This document shows, in pieces, positions 40,646 to 49,092 of a DNA stretch of 64,000 nucleotides. Positions within the stretch are counted from its first letter, which is position 1. The number at the start of each line of letters is the position of its first letter. A program made the position numbers and the translations under genes. The stretch is from assembly GCA_023898385.1 (NCBI GenBank), contig CP060220.1, positions 1,798,001 through 1,862,000 of the forward strand. The letters are read 5' to 3'. The notes below the pieces were generated by a model. It was not told the DNA's origin and searched no databases. It worked only from the letters and a program-made list of their open reading frames with translations. This stretch comes from Pseudobdellovibrionaceae bacterium (GTDB taxonomy: Bacteria; Bdellovibrionota; Bdellovibrionia; Bdellovibrionales; UBA1609).

Positions 40646-41023
40646 ATGCGTATCTTGCTCGCTGAAGATGACATGAACATTTCAACCATTGCCAAACTGG
40701 CTCTTGAACATATCGGCGGACACACGGTGGATCTAGCCACTGATGGCGAGGCCGCTTTAGAAAAGGCCCTTCACGGCACCTATGACTTGATCTTGCTTGA
40801 TGAAATGATGCCAAAGAAAAATGGAATTGCCGTCTGCCAGGAATACTTGGCACAAAAACAAAGTCCAACTCCAGTGATCTTTATGAGCGCCAATACTCAA
40901 GAAAGTTCAGTGACAGCTTTTCATCAATTGGGGGTGGGTCACATTCCTAAGCCTTTTGATCCCGCCACGTTGAATCAACAAATTGCCGAACTCTTGAGAA
41001 AAGGGTCAAGGAAAGCTGCATGA
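40646..41023 (+). CDS. Single-domain response regulator (CheY-like)
   Basis: A 125-residue stand-alone receiver. The acid pocket is EDD at residues 7-9, with phosphoacceptor Asp52 (LLDEMMPKKNG) and switch Lys in HIPKPFDP; no output domain follows. It lies 12 bp after the REC-PilZ gene and overlaps the histidine-kinase start by four bases. Such proteins shuttle phosphate in a phosphorelay; here the neighbours supply a histidine kinase and an HPt protein. Confidence 0.88.
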   Translation: MRILLAEDDMNISTIAKLALEHIGGHTVDLATDGEAALEKALHGTYDLILLDEMMPKKNGIAVCQEYLAQKQSPTPVIFMSANTQESSVTAFHQLGVGHIPKPFDPATLNQQIAELLRKGSRKAA

Positions 41024-42384
41024 TCAACTCCCTGCGCGTTAGAGTCATACTGTTAATGACGGTTGGCCTGACCGCCACGGCGGGATTTGCTTATCTCACA
41101 GTCAATGCCTTTTTGAATTTTGAAAGAGCGTCTAATGAAACTCATTTGAGCTTCGCCGTTCAAGACCGTGCCGAGAACATGCTGGATCCGGCCTCACGAA
41201 CCCAAGCTTTAAAGGAACTCTCAGAGCGCCAAAGCACGAATGACCCTCCCCATCGCAAAGAAGGATTACCAGAAATTATCAAATCCGCAGAGGGCAAGCG
41301 CATAACCAATTTAAAAGCACAAGTTCATGCACTCATCAAAAATGAAAAAGCCTACCGACAGTACATCTCTCCCCTTCAGCAATACTCAAAAAAGAGGATG
41401 CTGTATTTTGGGACTTTCACATTGTTTTCTGCGTTGATCTCTTTGGGCCTGGTCTTGTGGTTTTTGCTACGTGGGATTTTTCGACCCCTTCGAGATCTAT
41501 CAGAAAAAATGGTGGATTTTCAAAATGACAAATACACCTATCAATTCTCAGTTCCCCCCCCCAATGAAGTGGGTGACCTTCAAAAAACATTTAATGCTCT
41601 TGCTCAAAGAGTGCTTACCAACATGGATGAACTGAAGTCTCTGGATAAGGCAAAATCTGAATTCTTAAGTATTGCGAGCCACGAGTTGAGAACACCGCTC
41701 ACGTCAATTAAAGGTTCGCTCAGCCTCCTAAAGAGTGGCGTAGTCGGCAGTTTCCCAGACCCCGCACTTAATCTTTTGAACATTGCCGAAACAGAAACCG
41801 ATCGACTAGTGCGTCTGATCAATGAGCTTTTGGATTTGGCAAAGATCGAAGCCGGCAAGTTTCCGCTCAATAAAGGCTGGGGCCGTCTAAGGCCCATCGT
41901 TGATAAAACCATTGAAGCTCTTAACGGATTTTCTCAAAAAGCCAATGTGACCATTGTGGCTCCTGATATCCCTAGCGTAAAAATTCATGCTGACGGCGAC
42001 CGCATCCAGCAAGTGCTTACAAACTTGCTGTCAAATGCTATCAAATACAGCCCTGAAGGAGGCCAGATCACATTGACTGTTGAAGCTGAAGAAGGGCATC
42101 CTCTTCGGATTTCAGTGACTGACCAAGGGAAGGGCATTGCCCCAGAGGACCAAGAACTTATATTTGAGCAATTTCGACAGGCCACCGGACCATCAAACCC
42201 ACTGGTTAAAGGCACAGGCCTAGGTCTAGCCATAGCAAAAGCACTGGTTGATGAGCACTGTGGGACCATCGGGGTATATTCGGTGGTCAACGAGGGCGCC
42301 ACATTTTACTTTGATCTTCCTGACTGGGAGTGGGCGCAAGAGGCCGCCGTAGAAAAGACAACTGACGAGTCCGTGGCTGCGTGA
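41020..42384 (+). CDS. Membrane histidine kinase (HAMP-HisKA-HATPase)
   Basis: A 454-residue sensor. Membrane helices lie at about 8-30 and 129-151, enclosing a ~100-residue sensor region; HAMP spans roughly 152-205, and the phospho-histidine is His221 in ASHELRTPLTSI. The ATP-binding domain has the N box (LSNAIKYSPEGG), G1 (DQGKGIAPEDQ) and G2 (GTGLGLAIAKAL). The extracytoplasmic region has no recognisable ligand domain. A C9 tract at 41554-41562 (SVPPPNE) lies inside the gene, in frame. Its start overlaps the REC gene. Confidence 0.9.
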   Translation: MINSLRVRVILLMTVGLTATAGFAYLTVNAFLNFERASNETHLSFAVQDRAENMLDPASRTQALKELSERQSTNDPPHRKEGLPEIIKSAEGKRITNLKAQVHALIKNEKAYRQYISPLQQYSKKRMLYFGTFTLFSALISLGLVLWFLLRGIFRPLRDLSEKMVDFQNDKYTYQFSVPPPNEVGDLQKTFNALAQRVLTNMDELKSLDKAKSEFLSIASHELRTPLTSIKGSLSLLKSGVVGSFPDPALNLLNIAETETDRLVRLINELLDLAKIEAGKFPLNKGWGRLRPIVDKTIEALNGFSQKANVTIVAPDIPSVKIHADGDRIQQVLTNLLSNAIKYSPEGGQITLTVEAEEGHPLRISVTDQGKGIAPEDQELIFEQFRQATGPSNPLVKGTGLGLAIAKALVDEHCGTIGVYSVVNEGATFYFDLPDWEWAQEAAVEKTTDESVAA

Positions 42385-42618
42385 ATTTTAGCCTTAGATT
42401 CTATGGCCACTCCTGAGTTGTCTACGCAATGCCACCAACAATTTAACTCGGCGACCCATGTTTACTGCACGTAATCTGTCTCCCTACTTTAACTCTGCGA
42501 AAGGAATGTTCGCACATTCGATTGATTGCTATATTATGATATTGAAGGTTTATTTAGGCGGCCCTAAGTAAGGCAACAATTGTGGCCCCTGCTGTTTTGC
42601 CAACAAAAAGAGAACACT

Positions 42619-42957
42619 ATGAATTTAGATGCTATGCTTGCCCAGCTCCAAAAAGACTATGTGACTGAGCTCCCCGATAAAATCTCACAAATGGAATCAC
42701 ATTACACCACCGGTGACTTTGAAGCCCTAAGAGATGACTTCCATAAAATTAAAGGCACCGGTAAAACCTACGGCCTTCCGGAGGTGAGCCTTTTGGGAGA
42801 AGCCACAGAGAATCTTTGCATTCACAAACCTCAAGCTCTGCCCGAAGCCATCCCCCTGGCTATTGCCATACTCAAAGACATTCACCAAAAGCGCAGCCAA
42901 GGCCACGAGATGCCCATCGCCACCGACCCACGCTACCAAAAGCTGACCCGCTTGTAA
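42619..42957 (+). CDS. HPt-domain phosphotransfer protein
   Basis: A 112-residue single HPt domain. The phospho-accepting histidine is His42 in FHKIKGTGKTYGLPEVS, flanked by the four-helix pattern typical of HPt proteins. It would carry phosphate between the kinase and the receivers just upstream. The ATG at 42619 is preferred over an upstream in-frame start at 42580. About 230 bp separate it from the kinase stop; that gap shows no terminator or repeat. Confidence 0.82.
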   Translation: MNLDAMLAQLQKDYVTELPDKISQMESHYTTGDFEALRDDFHKIKGTGKTYGLPEVSLLGEATENLCIHKPQALPEAIPLAIAILKDIHQKRSQGHEMPIATDPRYQKLTRL

Positions 42958-43012
42958 AAAGGGATACCCATCTTCGGTGAGGTGGTTTATTTATTTTATA
43001 AGCGGAGGCCTT

Positions 43013-44389
43013 ATGAATCTTGATGAACTAAAGCAAATATTCTCTCCAGAAGATATAACCACCGAGCCCTCGGCACTTGAAACCTACGGCCGTGATTGGA
43101 CCAAACATTTTACCCCCGCCCCTTCTGCCATTGTATTCCCCCGCAAGACGCCGCAAGTGCAAGAGCTCGTAAAATGGGCCAGAAAAAACAAAGTGGCTCT
43201 TGTGCCCTCCGGGGGACGCACTGGCCTTAGTGCCGCTGCCTTTGCGACAAATCATGAAGTGGTGGTTTCTTTTGAGAAAATGAACCGCGTTTTAGATTTT
43301 AACGCTATTGATGAAACGGTCACTTGTCAGCCAGGCGTAGTCACGGAAGCACTTCAAAATTATGTAAAAGCCCAGGGTTATTATTTTCCTGTGGATTTTG
43401 CAGCTCGAGGTTCGAGTCAGATTGGTGGAAATGTGGCCACCAATGCTGGTGGCATTAAGGTGATTCGCTATGGTCTGATGCGAAATTGGGTAGCTGGATT
43501 AACTGTGGTGACTGGCTCTGGCGATACATTGTCCCTTAATCGGGGGCTTGTGAAGAATGCTACGGGATATGATTTTCGCCAACTGTTTATCGGCAGCGAA
43601 GGCACGCTTGGATTTATTACCGAGGTGACTCTTAAAGTTACTCGGATGCCCAAAGACCTTACTGTTTTTGTTTTTGGTGTTCCTGAACTTGAGGCGGTAA
43701 TGAACATCTATGAGGCCTTCAAAAAGAATTTTCCAATTATGGCCTACGAAATGTTTACTGACCTCGCCCTTCAATATGTCACAAACCAACAAGGCATAGA
43801 GCGACCGTTTGAGACCAAGACACCCTATTATGTTCTTTTGGAATTAGAAAAAGACTCAGAAGAGACCTTTGAAAAGGCCATGGAAATTTTCGAATCCTGC
43901 TCTGAAGCCGGCTGGATTGAAGATGCAGCTGTCAGCCAGGACTCTCAACAGGCGCAAAATCTTTGGCGGCTACGTGAAGACATCACTGAAGCCACGAGCT
44001 ACAAACAGCCTTACAAAAACGACGTATCCGTTTTGATCTCAAAGGTTCCACAATTTCTTACGGAAATGACCAATATCATTGAACAACAACATCCCGACTT
44101 CGAAGTAGTCTGGTTTGGCCATATCGGCGACGGCAATCTTCATATTAACATCTTAAAACCCGACAATCTCTCGAGCGAAGAGTTCGTAAAACGCTGTAAA
44201 TCAGTGGACGAAATCATGTTCACTATGATTGAAAATCTCGGTGGTAGCATCTCTGCCGAGCATGGCGTGGGCCTGACTAAAAAGCCCTTTTTGCAGCACA
44301 CAAAAAGTGCTCAAGAGATTGAATACATGAGACAGGTCAAACGCGTGTTTGACCCTGACGGGATTATGAATCCCGGCAAAGTTTTTTAA
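43013..44389 (+). CDS. FAD-linked oxidase of the D-2-hydroxyglutarate / D-lactate dehydrogenase type
   Basis: A 458-residue VAO/PCMH-fold oxidase. The FAD-binding domain has VPSGGRTGLSAAA, AARGSSQIGGNVATNAGG, and KNATGYDFRQLFIGSEGTLGFITEVTL; the C-terminal cap ends with the WFGHIGDGNLHINIL and SAEHGVGLTKKPFL metal/active-site blocks. The motif order fits D-2-hydroxyglutarate dehydrogenases best, glycolate oxidase GlcD and D-lactate dehydrogenase next. GCGGAGG precedes the ATG at 43013. It converges with serA, 7 bp between the stops. Confidence 0.85.
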   Translation: MNLDELKQIFSPEDITTEPSALETYGRDWTKHFTPAPSAIVFPRKTPQVQELVKWARKNKVALVPSGGRTGLSAAAFATNHEVVVSFEKMNRVLDFNAIDETVTCQPGVVTEALQNYVKAQGYYFPVDFAARGSSQIGGNVATNAGGIKVIRYGLMRNWVAGLTVVTGSGDTLSLNRGLVKNATGYDFRQLFIGSEGTLGFITEVTLKVTRMPKDLTVFVFGVPELEAVMNIYEAFKKNFPIMAYEMFTDLALQYVTNQQGIERPFETKTPYYVLLELEKDSEETFEKAMEIFESCSEAGWIEDAAVSQDSQQAQNLWRLREDITEATSYKQPYKNDVSVLISKVPQFLTEMTNIIEQQHPDFEVVWFGHIGDGNLHINILKPDNLSSEEFVKRCKSVDEIMFTMIENLGGSISAEHGVGLTKKPFLQHTKSAQEIEYMRQVKRVFDPDGIMNPGKVF

Positions 44390-44396
44390 TCGCAAC

Positions 44397-45611
44397 TTAC
44401 AAAAGCCGCGTTTTTAACGACGTGGGCAGCTCAGAGATTTTTTTCGTTGCCTCCTCCGCATCACCGCTGCCCATATCCATGATTAAATATCCAATATGCG
44501 GATCCGTGGAGAGGTGTTGTGCTTGGATATTACCACCACACTGGGAAACAATGCTGTTTATCGCTCCCAACACACCAGGTACGTTCTTGTGAAGGTTGAC
44601 GATTCGAGGAACTCCTTCAAGGGGCATAGCCACATCTACGGCTGGAAAATTAACCGCACCGGAGGTTGCGCCCGACTTAAAGTAACGGATGATGCTTTCA
44701 GCCACCTCATACCCTATGGCCTCTTGCGCCTCCTCGGTACTGCCACCTATGTGAGGAGTAAGAATCACATTTCTCATGTTCTGAAGTTCACTGGTGAACA
44801 AGTCCTCATTGCTTGCCGGTTCTTTTGGAAAAACATCTACAGCAGCTCCGGCCAAATGCTCTGTTTCAAGAGCTGTTGCCAAAGCGGATATGTCTACCAC
44901 AGTTCCCCGACTGGCGTTCATCAAGTAGGCCCCTTTTTTCATGAGCGCTATCTCTTTTTGACCCATCATATTTTTTGTTAATGGCGTTTCGGGAACATGA
45001 AAACTTACAAAATCTGATTTTTGCAACAAGTCTTCAAGGGTCGACTCTGGGGTTGCATTACCCAGTGGCAATTTCTTGACGATATCATAGTAAATCACGT
45101 TAAGGCCCATGGCCTCAGCCAATACACTTAATTGGCTACCAATGTGCCCATAGCCTACAATTCCTAAGGTCTTACCGCGAATCTCATTGGCACCCACAGC
45201 TGACTTTTGCCAGACCCCTTTATGAGCATTCATGTTTCTATCACCCAGCTGACGCGCCAGTGCTATCATTTCACAGACCATCAACTCAGCCACACTTCGA
45301 GTGTTAGAATAAGGCGCATTAAAAACTGGTACCCCCAAAGCATTGGCGTGATCCAAATCAATTTGATTTGTACCAATACAAAAAGCACCGATCATTTCTA
45401 AATCCGGGAGACTTTGTAATATTTGAGATTTCATTTGCGTCTTAGACCGAATACCTACCGCGTGAAATCCCTGGGCTCGACTTATCAACTCCTCACCCTT
45501 AAACGCCTTAAGCTCTCGCTCCACATAAAAACCCGACTCTTCCAAACGCTTCTGTGCAACGGGATGAATGGCTTCTAACAACAACACTCGGTAAGAGTTT
45601 TTAACTGACAT
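44397..45611 (-). CDS. serA: D-3-phosphoglycerate dehydrogenase
   Basis: A 404-residue SerA of the E. coli type with a C-terminal ACT domain (VPRIVNLHKNVPGVLGAINSI). It oxidises 3-phosphoglycerate for serine synthesis and can reduce 2-oxoglutarate to D-2-hydroxyglutarate. The NAD motif is GYGHIGSQL; catalytic elements NASRGTVVD and LTPHIGGSTEE are intact. The ATG at 45611 starts MSVKNSYRVLLLEAIHP; a longer start at 45644 has no support. Together with the convergent FAD oxidase it may form a D-2HG make-and-recycle pair. Confidence 0.93.
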   Translation of the reverse strand: MSVKNSYRVLLLEAIHPVAQKRLEESGFYVERELKAFKGEELISRAQGFHAVGIRSKTQMKSQILQSLPDLEMIGAFCIGTNQIDLDHANALGVPVFNAPYSNTRSVAELMVCEMIALARQLGDRNMNAHKGVWQKSAVGANEIRGKTLGIVGYGHIGSQLSVLAEAMGLNVIYYDIVKKLPLGNATPESTLEDLLQKSDFVSFHVPETPLTKNMMGQKEIALMKKGAYLMNASRGTVVDISALATALETEHLAGAAVDVFPKEPASNEDLFTSELQNMRNVILTPHIGGSTEEAQEAIGYEVAESIIRYFKSGATSGAVNFPAVDVAMPLEGVPRIVNLHKNVPGVLGAINSIVSQCGGNIQAQHLSTDPHIGYLIMDMGSGDAEEATKKISELPTSLKTRLL

Positions 45612-45738
45612 TCTCAACGGCCTCCTCAAATGATCTTGCACCATACATCAGACTCCTCTTGGCAGAAACGCCCAAGAAACTGAGGATGCGGCGCGCGATC
45701 TCATTGTCATGCGCTGCGTCCCACTGCCCATCTAACAT
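45601..45738 (-). CDS. Possible small protein upstream of serA (45 aa)
   Basis: A frame from ATG at 45738 to a TAA at 45601, overlapping the serA start by 11 bases, which would give translational coupling. The peptide is amphipathic and protein-like (MLDGQWDAAHDNEIARRI, then LSFLGVSAKRSLMYG, then ARSFEEAVENVS). The ribosome-binding site is weak. It could be a leader peptide or a remnant. No family recognised. Confidence 0.3.
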   Translation of the reverse strand: MLDGQWDAAHDNEIARRILSFLGVSAKRSLMYGARSFEEAVENVS

Positions 45739-45822
45739 TCCTGCCTCGACCAGTCTCGTGTAGGATAAGACCGACAACTATGACTCATTCTCTAGGGAGA
45801 TCCTCTTGGCCGTGCGAAGACC

Positions 45823-45996
45823 TTGAAGCCCTTTTCAGGCGAGGGCTATCTGGGTTGGTGGCAATTGAATGACTTAAACTACCGCAAGTGGTTGGCGGAG
45901 AAAGGCCACTGGTCACAGCCTCGCACGCTCAAAATTTTCTCTTTCGAGAAGCGGTCGTTTCCAAATAGAAACCTAACTCAGGAGATGGTTTTGTGA
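45823..45996 (+). CDS. Possible small protein upstream of the sigma54 regulator (57 aa)
   Basis: A frame starting at TTG 45823 (no ATG available) and ending with TGA at 45994-45996, overlapping the GTG start of the regulator at 45993. Composition is rich in Trp, Lys and Tyr (YLGWWQLNDLNYRKWLAEK), unlike random sequence. There is no good ribosome-binding site at the TTG. It is reported because the overlap geometry is typical of coupled genes; it may also be chance. Confidence 0.25.
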   Translation: MKPFSGEGYLGWWQLNDLNYRKWLAEKGHWSQPRTLKIFSFEKRSFPNRNLTQEMVL

Positions 45997-47327
45997 GTTT
46001 TTTTCGAGTGCTTGCCGTTGATGATGACGACTTGGTCTTACAGAGTTTGCGCATGGCCCTTCCTGAACCATGGAAAATGCAAGGAACCAGCGACTTTAAA
46101 AATCTGCCCACAGAAAAATTTGATGCGGCTTTTGTGGATATGCATCTCACCGGAAATCTCGAAAGGGCTGAGGGTGTTGATGTCATTCAGCGTTTGCACG
46201 ATCAAGATCCTCATCTTGAAATTATCGCCATGTCCGGCGACCTCGATCGCGATTTAATGGAAAGGTGCTTAAAAGCGGGGGCCTCTCGGTTTTTGGCCAA
46301 ACCGCTCAACCAAGACGAAGTGGTTTTAACCTTAGAAAAAATTGAAGCCTGGTTACTCCTTCAAGACGCCACCCAATCTCGGCAAGTTCCGAAAATGCGG
46401 TGGGTGGGTTCTTCCGATCCGTCAAAATCCACGCAACGGTTGATCGCGGCCCTACGCGGCGAACCTGGTCCCATTCTCATAGAGGGCGAAACCGGAACGG
46501 GAAAAGAAGTGGTCGCTCATCTACTTAATCAACAAGACCAACGTAAACCATTTATTACGGTGAACGTGGCGGCCATACCTGAAAACCTTTTTGAGTCTGA
46601 AATTTTTGGGCACGTTCGAGGTGCATTTACGGGTGCCGATCAAAACAAAATGGGATTGGCAGAAGCGGCCCACGGCGGCGATCTATTTTTAGACGAGATT
46701 GAAGCTCTGCAACCGGCGATGCAGGCTAAACTTCTGCGTTTTTTAGAATCGGGTGAAGTGCGAAGAGTGGGATCCCGTGATGCCATTCATGTGGATGTTC
46801 GAGTGATCTCTGCCACCAATCAGAATCTTGATCAACTGGTAAAAGAAGATAAGTTTCGCGAGGACTTATTATTTCGTCTCAGTGGTGCTAAAATTCAGCT
46901 CCCACCGCTTCGTGAACGCAGCGAGGACGTTACTGAGCTTTGCCAATTCTTCTTTTCAAAGAACAAATCTCGATCAAAAACGCTAGAACCAGATGCGATT
47001 GCCGAACTCAAAGCCTACAAATGGCCGGGCAATGTTCGCGAACTTCGAAGAGTCTGTGAGCAACTGCTGCTCCTAGCTCCCCTGCCATTTATTCGCAAGC
47101 AAGATGTGTTGCGAGTTATTCACCCATCACCAGAAGGGAACACTTCCTCCGCCCCTGTGGATTTAGACCGTGGATTGTCGGGTTTAATGAATGACTATGA
47201 AAAGCAAATTATTCTCTTGGCCCTAAAAAAACACAGCGACATCGGAGATGCCGCCAAAATATTGCAGATCTCCCGCTCAAGCCTATACAAAAAAATCAAA
47301 GACCACGAAATCGATTGGAAACCCTAA
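45993..47327 (+). CDS. NtrC-family sigma54-dependent response regulator
   Basis: A 444-residue activator: receiver (acid triad DDDD at 10-13, phosphoacceptor Asp49, switch lysine in FLAKPLN), AAA+ domain with Walker A GETGTGKE and the sigma54-contact loop GAFTGA, and a C-terminal Fis-type HTH (DAAKILQISRSSLYKKIK). The start is GTG at 45993 with AGGAG ~8 bp upstream. It ends in TAATG with the lipid gene, so it is coupled to cdsA-like and plsC, which may be its targets or simply downstream. Confidence 0.93.
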   Translation: MSFFRVLAVDDDDLVLQSLRMALPEPWKMQGTSDFKNLPTEKFDAAFVDMHLTGNLERAEGVDVIQRLHDQDPHLEIIAMSGDLDRDLMERCLKAGASRFLAKPLNQDEVVLTLEKIEAWLLLQDATQSRQVPKMRWVGSSDPSKSTQRLIAALRGEPGPILIEGETGTGKEVVAHLLNQQDQRKPFITVNVAAIPENLFESEIFGHVRGAFTGADQNKMGLAEAAHGGDLFLDEIEALQPAMQAKLLRFLESGEVRRVGSRDAIHVDVRVISATNQNLDQLVKEDKFREDLLFRLSGAKIQLPPLRERSEDVTELCQFFFSKNKSRSKTLEPDAIAELKAYKWPGNVRELRRVCEQLLLLAPLPFIRKQDVLRVIHPSPEGNTSSAPVDLDRGLSGLMNDYEKQIILLALKKHSDIGDAAKILQISRSSLYKKIKDHEIDWKP

Positions 47328-48253
47328 TGAGCGACGAGGCCCTTTGGAACCATCAAATGTACCGAGAGACCGCAGGCTGGGTCTTGCTGTTTTTTGCCGT
47401 GATTGGACTGGCTGTTTTCTTTTTGCAAAAGAGAAGTCCTAAATTTTTGGGCGCTTGGGCCAGCTTAAAAAGTTGGCTGATGATGGCCCCTTTCATCTTG
47501 CTTGTTGTTGGCTTACCCGAGCCCTGGCCGCTTTTTGCGTTGGTCATGGCGGCCATCTATGGATCTAAGACGTTTTATAAAATGGTGGGCATGTACCATC
47601 GCTCATGGTTTGTGATGATCACCTATGCATTTATCTTTCTGCTGGGTTACCTGGTCTACCATTCTTGGAATCAGCTCTATGTTTTAACCCCCATGCTGTT
47701 TTTGGCCTGCATTTCACTAGTGCCCCTACTGCGCAATTCCGCCAAGTACATGATCCAATATTTGGCCCTGTCACTGATGGCATTTATTTTCTTTGGATGG
47801 TGTTTTCTCTACACCGGTCGCCTGTTGATGCTAGATGGCGGAATCTTTATCGTTCTCTATCTTTATATCCTTGTGGAATTTAGCGAAAACGTGTCGTTGG
47901 CTGCCACTCGTTTTTTAGGAAAAACCAAACCGTTTTCTAATATTTCCAGTCGAATTTCTACTGAGGGCATGGTGATTGCCATGGTCGTCACCTTAGCCAT
48001 GGCTTGGGGAATACGCCCACTTTTGCCTGACAGTTCAGAAATGTTTTGGGTTTCTGCTGGAATTATTGCCACCTTGTTTGGCCGCTTTGGTGATCTTATA
48101 ATTGCAGTGATTCGTCGAGATCTGGGCATTAAAGATTCAGGAGTGTTTATCATAGGAAGAGACGACATCATTGCTCGAATGGATAAGTTGTTTTTCGTAG
48201 CACCACTTTATTATTACAGTTACCTGTATTTGACGGGGCAACTCACCCCATGA
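47327..48253 (+). CDS. CdsA-like phosphatidate cytidylyltransferase
   Basis: A 308-residue multi-span membrane protein (about eight helices) with a C-terminal block that matches the CDP-diglyceride synthase signature: FGRFGDLIIAVIRRDLGIKDSG followed by IGRDDIIARMDKLFFVAP, the S-x-x-G-D-L-x-x-S-x-x-K-R...K-D...D-R-x-D pattern. It makes CDP-diacylglycerol from phosphatidate and CTP. The ATG at 47327 overlaps the regulator stop; plsC overlaps its end, so phosphatidate is made and used in the same operon. Confidence 0.82.
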   Translation: MSDEALWNHQMYRETAGWVLLFFAVIGLAVFFLQKRSPKFLGAWASLKSWLMMAPFILLVVGLPEPWPLFALVMAAIYGSKTFYKMVGMYHRSWFVMITYAFIFLLGYLVYHSWNQLYVLTPMLFLACISLVPLLRNSAKYMIQYLALSLMAFIFFGWCFLYTGRLLMLDGGIFIVLYLYILVEFSENVSLAATRFLGKTKPFSNISSRISTEGMVIAMVVTLAMAWGIRPLLPDSSEMFWVSAGIIATLFGRFGDLIIAVIRRDLGIKDSGVFIIGRDDIIARMDKLFFVAPLYYYSYLYLTGQLTP

Positions 48254-48966
48254 AATGGAATTACGACAACGAACAGTGGACGCAACTTCCTGCTCACCTT
48301 AAACACTTGCCTCTTTTCACAAGACACCTTGATCTGACAAGTTGGTTTTTTCGCCTTCTTTGGGCCCTGTTTTTAAAATTTGCTTTTCATTTTTACATAC
48401 GATTAAAAGTCAAAGGCGACCTACGAAAAGTCCTTAACGAAAACCCTCGCCTTCTGGTCATTTCAAATCATGCAAGCCACCTTGATGCTGTTTCTATTGC
48501 TGCGGCCGTTCCCTTTTACTACTGGACCCATTTATATATTTCTGCCGCCAAAGATTATTGGTTTGCCAACCCGGTTTTTACATTTTTTTCTAAGCATTGC
48601 CTAGGGGCCATACCCATTGACCGCCAAGATCGATCAGGTGAGGCCATTCGGCTTTGTACAAACTTACTTGAGAGGCTCGACAAAATCTGGATGATTTTGT
48701 TTCCAGAGGGCACCCGCTCTAAAGACGGATATATTCATGATTTCAAGCGAGGTGTGAGCCTTTTTTCTGAGCGCACCCAGACCCCCGTGCTCTTTTTGTA
48801 CATTGAAGGCAACACGGACCTTATGCCAAAGGGAGTGCTCATTCCCCGCCCCGGCCGACTGCTCATTCATGTGGGCCCTGTGCATCCGCCGGCTCCCATT
48901 GATCAGTTAAATGCCGGGTACAAAAAGTGGGTGCTTTCTATTAACCCGAAGGCCTATCCGCCTTGA
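48250..48966 (+). CDS. PlsC-type 1-acyl-sn-glycerol-3-phosphate acyltransferase
   Basis: A 238-residue inner-membrane-associated acyltransferase. Block I is NHASHLDA (His74 with Asp79, canonical HX4D) and block III is LFPEGTRSKDG, followed by VPVLF-like and PHPVGP-type C-terminal elements. It acylates lysophosphatidate to phosphatidate, the substrate of the CdsA-like neighbour. It overlaps that gene by four bases. This one, unlike the protein at 1872, has normal motif spacing. Confidence 0.87.
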   Translation: MKWNYDNEQWTQLPAHLKHLPLFTRHLDLTSWFFRLLWALFLKFAFHFYIRLKVKGDLRKVLNENPRLLVISNHASHLDAVSIAAAVPFYYWTHLYISAAKDYWFANPVFTFFSKHCLGAIPIDRQDRSGEAIRLCTNLLERLDKIWMILFPEGTRSKDGYIHDFKRGVSLFSERTQTPVLFLYIEGNTDLMPKGVLIPRPGRLLIHVGPVHPPAPIDQLNAGYKKWVLSINPKAYPP

Positions 48967-49008
48967 AACAGGTCTCCCCTCGAACGGAAATCCAATCCCT
49001 GCGAAAGC

Positions 49009-49053
49009 GAAAGGTATCCCTTTCTTCGTTGCGATGCGAAAGGCATCCCTTTC
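49009..49053 (+). repeat. Two tandem short hairpins before korA
   Basis: GAAAGG-TATC-CCTTTC (49009-49024) and GAAAGG-CATC-CCTTTC (49038-49053) form two 6-bp hairpins separated by 13 bp, in the 126-bp gap between plsC and korA. The sequence AAAGGTATCCCTTTC resembles the outer ends of the long palindrome family. Role unknown; a leader or a spacer terminator is possible. Confidence 0.5.
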
Positions 49054-49092
49054 GAAGAGATGCCCGTTTCAAATTGTGATAAGAAATAATCT

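Noticed and set aside
44496..44981. 161-codon frame antisense to serA
   Set aside because: serA motifs are intact on the opposite strand; the antisense product has no recognisable domain.
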